DNA from: Pandoraea bronchicola
Lineage (GTDB): Bacteria > Pseudomonadota > Gammaproteobacteria > Burkholderiales > Burkholderiaceae
NCBI RefSeq assembly: GCF_902459805.1
Contig: NZ_CABPST010000005.1
Coordinates: forward strand, 62,001 to 126,000
Reading direction: 5' to 3'
DNA length: 64,000 nucleotides
A program made the translations under genes and the position numbers. The notes under the pieces are model-generated. The model had not been told where the DNA came from, did no database searches, and saw nothing but the letters and a program-made list of their open reading frames with translations. This document shows, one piece after another, positions 59,006 to 64,000 of this stretch. The number at the start of each line of letters is the position of its first letter. The first letter of the stretch is position 1.

Positions 59006-59862
59006 GCAACCGACTCCCGCCAGCCGCGCACGGTGCGCTTGCCGACCGATGCGGATGCCGCCGGTGCGAGCGATGGCTCATCGTCGCTGCCGTCGTTGCC
59101 GTTGTTGCTGCCAACGCCACCGGATCGCTCACGGGCGTCGGACGTCGCGCCTTCGGACAATTCGCCGCCCGGCACGAAAACATAGCCCTTGCCGCGAATC
59201 GTCTGGATGTAGCGAGGCTCCGACGGATCGGTTTCGATCAGGCGCCGCAAACGCCACACCGGCACGTCCAGACTCCGATCGCGGAACGCGATGCCGTCGC
59301 CGTAGAGCATGGCGTGCAGCTTCACACGCGGCAGCACCTGCATCGGATGCTGCGTAAACGCCTTGAGCATGGCGAATTCCGTATCGCGCAGCGGTAAGCG
59401 CTCCCCCTCGCGCTGCAGGGTGCGCAGCGAGAAATCCAGCTCGAACGGACCGAAGCGGTACGGGGCGCGCGCGTCGGGAGCGCTCGCCGCCACCGGTCCG
59501 CGACGGCGCAGCACCGCGTGAATACGTGCGAGCAACTCACGCGGATCGAAGGGCTTGGCCAGATAGTCGTCTGCGCCCAGCTCCAGCCCGAGCGCGCGGT
59601 CAAGCGGACCGCCCCGCGCCGAGAGCATGATCACCGGAATGTCTTCGCCAGCCGCGCGCAGGTCCTGCAACGCACGCAGGCCATCGCGCTCGGGCATCAT
59701 GATGTCGAGCAGAATCACCGACGGCCGCTCGAGTTCGAGCCGGCGCAACAGCGACGCACCGTTGTGAAGCACCGAGACCTGCATGCCATTGGCGTGCAGC
59801 AATTCGCGCAAGAGGTCGCGAACGACAGGATCGTCGTCGACCAGAAGAACATGCAGACTCAT
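59002..59862 (-). CDS. OmpR-type response regulator, second pair
   Basis: This 286-residue regulator has a receiver domain with acidic residues Asp9-Asp11, phosphoacceptor Asp53 (VILLDIMMPE) and a winged-helix domain ending RYIQTIRGKGYVFVPGG. It is a clear paralogue of the regulator at 37557. The last 55 residues are a low-complexity Gly/Ser/Asn/Asp tail that family members normally lack. The ATG at 59862 follows a GAGAGAA site; the frame is open to 60147 but lacks receiver-like sequence there. It is coupled to the kinase gene by ATGA. Confidence 0.93.
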   Translation of the reverse strand: MSLHVLLVDDDPVVRDLLRELLHANGMQVSVLHNGASLLRRLELERPSVILLDIMMPERDGLRALQDLRAAGEDIPVIMLSARGGPLDRALGLELGADDYLAKPFDPRELLARIHAVLRRRGPVAASAPDARAPYRFGPFELDFSLRTLQREGERLPLRDTEFAMLKAFTQHPMQVLPRVKLHAMLYGDGIAFRDRSLDVPVWRLRRLIETDPSEPRYIQTIRGKGYVFVPGGELSEGATSDARERSGGVGSNNGNDGSDDEPSLAPAASASVGKRTVRGWRESVA

Positions 59863-60380
59863 GAAATTCTCTCGGTAATTTAAGTGTTGCGCGGGGCGCT
59901 GGCGCCTTGCGACAGGTGAACGGCACTGTCTTGCGTCACAACGGGCGGCTCCGGCGTGCTGGAAAGCGCCCGGAGCGCATTCGTAAATCGATCCGGCGAC
60001 GACGACGCACGGCGTGTGCCGACCGTCGCAGCAGATCCCTGACCCGGCAAACGCCAGGCGCGGTGCAGCGCCGAATTCGGCGCCCCTATGCCTCTGGACA
60101 TGATTTATGCTCCCTCGGTGTCGAGTTACACCGCAGTTTGCGCGCACGTCCAGCGTCGTATTGGCCGAAGCATCTTATAGAATGGCGCCTAATCCTTATT
60201 TCAGAAAGGATTGGTAAGGCGGCACGATGCCGCGCGACGGCATGACAAGCGGCCCAATGGCAGGAAAATCAAGATTTCAGCGACGTTAGGCGACATAGCG
60301 CGCAATTATACCCATCTTGACGCGCACACGCCGACGCTGCGGCGTTGTCCACATTGTCCGAGAGGGGCATGGGAGGCAGC
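59863..60380. other. Intergenic gap with one candidate small frame
   Basis: These 518 bases separate the second regulator from the BON-domain gene. Apart from the small frame listed at 59880-60101 and a moderately AT-rich part at about 60170-60290, which should hold the promoters, I see no palindrome or gene. Confidence 0.45.
59880..60101 (-). CDS. Candidate small protein of 73 residues
   Basis: A 73-residue frame starts at an ATG at 60101 preceded by GAGGGAG at about nine bases, a good ribosome site, and ends 17 bases before the regulator start, on the same strand. The product is basic and rich in Ser, Arg and Ala with no recognisable domain. It could be a small operon leader protein or a chance frame. 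Confidence 0.3.
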   Translation of the reverse strand: MSRGIGAPNSALHRAWRLPGQGSAATVGTRRASSSPDRFTNALRALSSTPEPPVVTQDSAVHLSQGASAPRNT

Positions 60381-61013
60381 ATGTGCCGCGCAATCTTCAC
60401 ACTGTGCAGCCGCAAGGCGACGACCCTGGCGACGAGTCTCGCCCTGAGCGCCAACCTCGCAGCCGCCCCGAGCGCCTTGTCTGGCCGGGTCGATTCGTCG
60501 CCGGGCGCGGCGTCGAGCGCCCCCGCCACAGCCACTGTGCAGAATTTCGGTCACGACCCCTTTCTCCACATTTCCACCGCCATTGCCGACTGCCCCACCC
60601 CGCTCGGCCCTGCCATGCGCGAATCCGACTGGCTCGCCGATGCGCATCATCGGATCGAAAAAGGAAACCACTGCTGGCTGGAAGGGCGCTGCCGGCTGTC
60701 GAACAGCTATCGCTACGACGTGGAAATTGCCGAATCGGCGCAACGACGGCTCTCGAGCATTGCCGCCGTGATTCCATGGGCGGCGCAGACATCGCTCTGG
60801 CTCACGTTTCAGCGACGCATCGTCGTTGTGCAAGGCTGCGTCGCCCCAGGTTTTGCGCTGTCGACCTTCCTCAAGGCCTTGGCCGAGACGGCCGACGTGG
60901 AAGCCGTGGTCGATCAGGTCATCGTGCGCCGGCCGGGAGCGCCCCTGCCCCGCCTGACGTATCCGACGCCCGAACACCCCGACCTGCCCGCCGGGGCCCG
61001 CGCGCTGCCCTGA
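60381..61013 (+). CDS. BON-domain secreted protein
   Basis: This 210-residue protein has a probable signal peptide (residues 1-35) and a BON-type domain (about 55-190). Recognisable family features are DPFLHISTAIADCPTP, HHRIEKGNHCWLEGRCRLSN (core GNHCWLEGRC), the conserved cysteines, VQGCV and DVEAVVDQV. BON domains bind phospholipid and occur in envelope-stress proteins of the OsmY type. The ATG at 60381 has a strong GGGAGG site; the frame opens earlier at 60345. Confidence 0.82.
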   Translation: MCRAIFTLCSRKATTLATSLALSANLAAAPSALSGRVDSSPGAASSAPATATVQNFGHDPFLHISTAIADCPTPLGPAMRESDWLADAHHRIEKGNHCWLEGRCRLSNSYRYDVEIAESAQRRLSSIAAVIPWAAQTSLWLTFQRRIVVVQGCVAPGFALSTFLKALAETADVEAVVDQVIVRRPGAPLPRLTYPTPEHPDLPAGARALP

Positions 61014-61137
61014 CGCCATTGGCCAGTCAACTCTGTTCACAAAGTCTCAACAACTGAAAACAGTTTGCGACGTCCCATTTGATTAGGATTGCCACTGGTC
61101 CGCGCATTGCGGCAGCCATTGGCCTATTCCCCGATCG

Positions 61138-62295
61138 ATGAAGCGTTTTCCCCTGCTCCCTCTCACGCGCCGCCGCAAGATCGGCGTAGCGGTTCTCGTG
61201 GTGCTCTGCGGCCTCGCTATCTGGCAATGGCCGCGGCCCAAGCCGCCCGCCTATCTCAGCGCGAAGGTCACGCGTGGCAATCTCGAAGATGCCGTGCTCG
61301 CCACCGGCGTGCTTCAGCCGATCAAGCAAGTGGAGGTCGGGTCGCAGGCCAATGGTCAATTGCGCTCGCTCAAGGTCGCGCTCGGCGATCACGTCACCAA
61401 AGGGCAACTGCTCGCGGAAATCGACCCGACATCGAGCGACAACGATCTGCGCGAGGCGAACGCCGGGCTCACCACGCTGGCGGCCGATCGTCGCGCCAAG
61501 GCAATACGTCACGCGCAGGCCGAGCGCGAGCTGATACGTCAGCGCCAATTGGCCCTCGACGAGGCCACCTCGCCGCGCGAGCTGGAAAAGGCCCGCACCG
61601 AGTCCGACGCCCTGAGCGCCGAACTCGCTTCCCTCGATTCGCAGATCAGCCAGCAGCATGTGAAGGTCGACAAGGCCCGCACGAATCAGTCGTACACCCG
61701 CATCACTGCGCCGATCAACGGCACAGTCACGGCGATCAGCACGCAGGAAGGTCAGACGGTAACGTCGATCTATCAGATCCCGACCATTCTGAAAGTCGCC
61801 GACCTGTCGATGATGACGGTGCGCGCGCAGGTCTCCGAAGCCGACGTCGTGCGCATCCGCGAAGGTCAGCGCGTGTACTTCACGATTCTCGGCGCGCCCG
61901 AGACGCGCTACGAAGGCAAGCTGAGAGTGATTCAGCCATCGCCTGAGAAGATCAACAACGCGATCTTCTTCAATGCACTCTTCGACGTGCCGAATCCGAA
62001 CGGCGTCTTGCGCCCCGACATGACCGCGCAAGTCTCGATCGTTCGTGCACACATCGAAAGCGCACTGACCTTCCCGTCCGTCGCTCTCGGCGAGAAGCGT
62101 GCCGACGGCCGCTATCGTGTGCGCGTGCTCGACAACCATGGCATGGCCCACGCTCGCTGGGTGAAGGTCGGGATCGATAACCGCCTCACGGCGCAGGCGC
62201 TCGACGGCCTGTCCGAGGGCGACCGGGTCGTGACCGCCGACCCGACCGATGCGCCGCCGCCCGGCAACAACGATGCCGGAGGAACCCCGCTGTGA
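61138..62295 (+). CDS. macA: Macrolide efflux adaptor MacA
   Basis: This 385-residue membrane-fusion protein has an N-terminal membrane anchor (residues 14-30), a lipoyl half (VLATGVLQPIKQVEVGSQANGQL, core GVLQPIKQVEVGSQ), a coiled-coil hairpin at about 100-170, the second lipoyl half (RITAPINGTVTAI) and a barrel domain. MacA links the MacB ABC transporter to TolC and stimulates its ATPase. The stop overlaps the macB start as GTGA. Confidence 0.93.
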   Translation: MKRFPLLPLTRRRKIGVAVLVVLCGLAIWQWPRPKPPAYLSAKVTRGNLEDAVLATGVLQPIKQVEVGSQANGQLRSLKVALGDHVTKGQLLAEIDPTSSDNDLREANAGLTTLAADRRAKAIRHAQAERELIRQRQLALDEATSPRELEKARTESDALSAELASLDSQISQQHVKVDKARTNQSYTRITAPINGTVTAISTQEGQTVTSIYQIPTILKVADLSMMTVRAQVSEADVVRIREGQRVYFTILGAPETRYEGKLRVIQPSPEKINNAIFFNALFDVPNPNGVLRPDMTAQVSIVRAHIESALTFPSVALGEKRADGRYRVRVLDNHGMAHARWVKVGIDNRLTAQALDGLSEGDRVVTADPTDAPPPGNNDAGGTPL

Positions 62296-64000
62296 CAAGC
62301 GCCACCGCACCGCTGTTGCGCCTCGAGGGCGTCTCACGTACGTTCGGCGAGGGCGTGGGTGCCGTCACGGTGCTGCGCGACGTCGACCTCGAGATCGGGC
62401 GTGGCGAGATGGTCGCGATCATGGGGCCGTCCGGCTCGGGAAAATCGACGCTGATGAACGTGCTCGGCTGTCTCGACCGGGCAAGTGCGGGACGCTATGA
62501 AATCGACGGCTACGACGTCGCTTCGCTCAGTGACGATGCGCTCGCCGCACGGCGGCGCGAGTCGTTCGGCTTCATCTTCCAGCGCTATCACCTGATGGGG
62601 CATCTCACGGCGCAGGGCAATGTCGAAGTGCCCGCAGTGTACGCAGGCACATCGAAGACGGCCCGCTCGTTGCGCTCGGCGGCATTGCTTGAACGCCTGG
62701 GACTCGGCAAGCACTTGTCGCATCGCCCTTCGCAAATGTCCGGCGGACAGCAGCAGCGCGTAAGCATCGCGCGTGCGCTGATGAATGGCGGCGACATCAT
62801 CCTCGCCGACGAACCGACCGGCGCGCTCGACAGCCGAAGCGGCCTTGAGGTCATGCAGATCCTGCGCGAATTGCACGCGCGAGGTCACACGATCATTCTG
62901 GTGACGCACGACCCCGGTGTTGCGGCATGGGCGCAACGCATCATCGAGATTGCCGATGGACGCATCGTGCGCGATCGCATGAACGATACGCCTTGCGTGC
63001 CCGTCACGGATTCGGCGGCGACGGCGCACTACGAGACGTCACGCGATGACCGCGCGGAGGGTCAGACGCCATCCGCCGCCACAGCTGCGGCAACGGCAAC
63101 CTTCCGACGCCAACCGAGCCGTTGGATGCGCGGCTGGCCAACGTTCTCCGAAAGCCTGTCGATGGCCTGGCACGCACTTGCGTCGCATCGGTTGCGCACG
63201 GGGCTGACGATGCTCGGCATCATCATCGGCATCACGTCGGTCGTGTCGCTCTCTGCGATTGGCGAGGGCACAAAGCGGCGCGTGCTCGACGACATCGGTA
63301 ATATCGCACCGAACACGATCACCGTGCTGCGTGGCAAGGACTTCAACGACGACAGGGCCGTCGAGATTCGCACGCTGCTGCCACGCGACGCCGCCCTGCT
63401 CGCCGCGCAGCCGTACACCGACAGCGTGACGCCACAGGTCGGCCCGCGCACGGCCCGCATGCGCTTCGGACGTCTCGACACCGACGCGCAAGTGCATGGC
63501 GAAGGGGCCGATTTTCTGCGCGCCAACGGTCTGAAGCTCGCCCGTGGACGCAGCTTCGACACCGTCGAAGTCGAGCACCAGGCACAGGTCGCGCTGCTCG
63601 GAGAGAACACCCTCAGGAAGCTCATGCCGAACGGTGGCGATCCCGTCGGCCAGATCGTGCTCGCGGGATCTCTCCCGTTGCGGATCATCGGCGTGGTGCG
63701 CGATCGCTCGTCGATGTTCATCAGCCGCTCGCTGAACGTCTATGCGCCGTGGACGACAGTCGCGAGCCGTCTGTCCGGACAGCAGCATCTGGAGTCGATC
63801 ACCGTGCGCATCCTCGACGGGCATCCTCCCGCGGCCGCCGAGGCCGGCATTATCCGCGTGCTCACGCGCGCGCACGGTCAGAAGGACTTCTTCACGTTCA
63901 ACATGGACACCATCGTGAAGTCGATCTCACGCACGAGCCACATGCTCACGCTGCTGCTCTCGTTCGTGGCGCTGATTTCACTCGTGGTCGGCGGTATCGG
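62292..64000 (+). CDS. macB: Macrolide export ATP-binding/permease MacB, N-terminal part
   Basis: The frame starts at a GTG at 62292, overlapping the macA stop by GTGA, and runs through the window end without a stop. An N-terminal ABC domain carries the Walker A motif GPSGSGKST, the signature SGGQQQR and Walker B ILADEPTGALD. After a short Ala/Thr-rich linker the first membrane segment (LTMLGIIIGITSVVSLSAI) and the large periplasmic domain follow. The last three membrane segments are missing because of the window edge. MacB exports macrolides and some peptides with MacA and TolC. Confidence 0.94.
   Translation, partial: MTSATAPLLRLEGVSRTFGEGVGAVTVLRDVDLEIGRGEMVAIMGPSGSGKSTLMNVLGCLDRASAGRYEIDGYDVASLSDDALAARRRESFGFIFQRYHLMGHLTAQGNVEVPAVYAGTSKTARSLRSAALLERLGLGKHLSHRPSQMSGGQQQRVSIARALMNGGDIILADEPTGALDSRSGLEVMQILRELHARGHTIILVTHDPGVAAWAQRIIEIADGRIVRDRMNDTPCVPVTDSAATAHYETSRDDRAEGQTPSAATAAATATFRRQPSRWMRGWPTFSESLSMAWHALASHRLRTGLTMLGIIIGITSVVSLSAIGEGTKRRVLDDIGNIAPNTITVLRGKDFNDDRAVEIRTLLPRDAALLAAQPYTDSVTPQVGPRTARMRFGRLDTDAQVHGEGADFLRANGLKLARGRSFDTVEVEHQAQVALLGENTLRKLMPNGGDPVGQIVLAGSLPLRIIGVVRDRSSMFISRSLNVYAPWTTVASRLSGQQHLESITVRILDGHPPAAAEAGIIRVLTRAHGQKDFFTFNMDTIVKSISRTSHMLTLLLSFVALISLVVGGI

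Overview
The window is high-GC chromosomal DNA from a member of the Burkholderiales. The best guess is Pandoraea: it carries a chromosomal class D beta-lactamase of the Pandoraea OXA-62 type, a short Burkholderia-type H-NS protein, and many LysR and OmpR-type regulators. This is inferred from protein relatedness and not tested by any search. I see no IS element, prophage, CRISPR array, rRNA or tRNA. Genes are dense, and several pairs overlap by ATGA or converge with overlapping 3' ends.

Layout. 1-9.3 kb: the start of a DEAD-box RNA helicase gene (cut by the window edge), a bile-acid/sodium symporter family transporter with a divergent LysR regulator, a small membrane protein, WrbA, the OXA beta-lactamase, an unrecognised 556-residue protein, an AhpD-like protein and a divergent MocR regulator. 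9.4-13 kb: a TPP riboswitch, thiC and its terminator, then an unrecognised 366-residue protein. 13.2-24 kb: a CorC/HlyC-type membrane protein and the recC-recB-recD operon. 24-27 kb: a FUSC-family membrane protein and an orphan NarL-type response regulator. 27.5-39.7 kb: a four-gene MdtABC/MuxABC-type RND efflux operon with its outer-membrane lipoprotein, and a divergent OmpR/EnvZ-like two-component system. The gap between them is rich in repeats. 39.8-41.2 kb: a bidirectional terminator, an H-NS gene and an 880-bp AT-rich gap with perfect palindromes.

41.2-47.6 kb: a GNAT acetyltransferase, an MFS exporter, a persulfide-response module (ArsR/BigR-like repressor, two YeeE/YedE-type membrane proteins, divergent persulfide dioxygenase), a LysR/tautomerase pair and a YXWGXW-type secreted protein. 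47.8-53.8 kb: an amino-acid ABC transporter without a local ATPase, an NADP-malic enzyme (MaeB) and a divergent LysR regulator. 53.9-60 kb: an autotransporter heptosyltransferase with no autotransporter nearby, a CorA-like transporter, a PPK2 polyphosphate kinase, and a second OmpR/EnvZ-like pair that is a paralogue of the first. 60.4-64 kb: a BON-domain protein and the macA-macB operon, with macB cut by the window end.

The best-supported functional units are riboswitch-thiC, recCBD, the RND operon with its regulator, the BigR-like persulfide module and MacAB. The least explained parts are the two unrecognised proteins, the AT-rich gap upstream of the H-NS gene, and the orphan heptosyltransferase.
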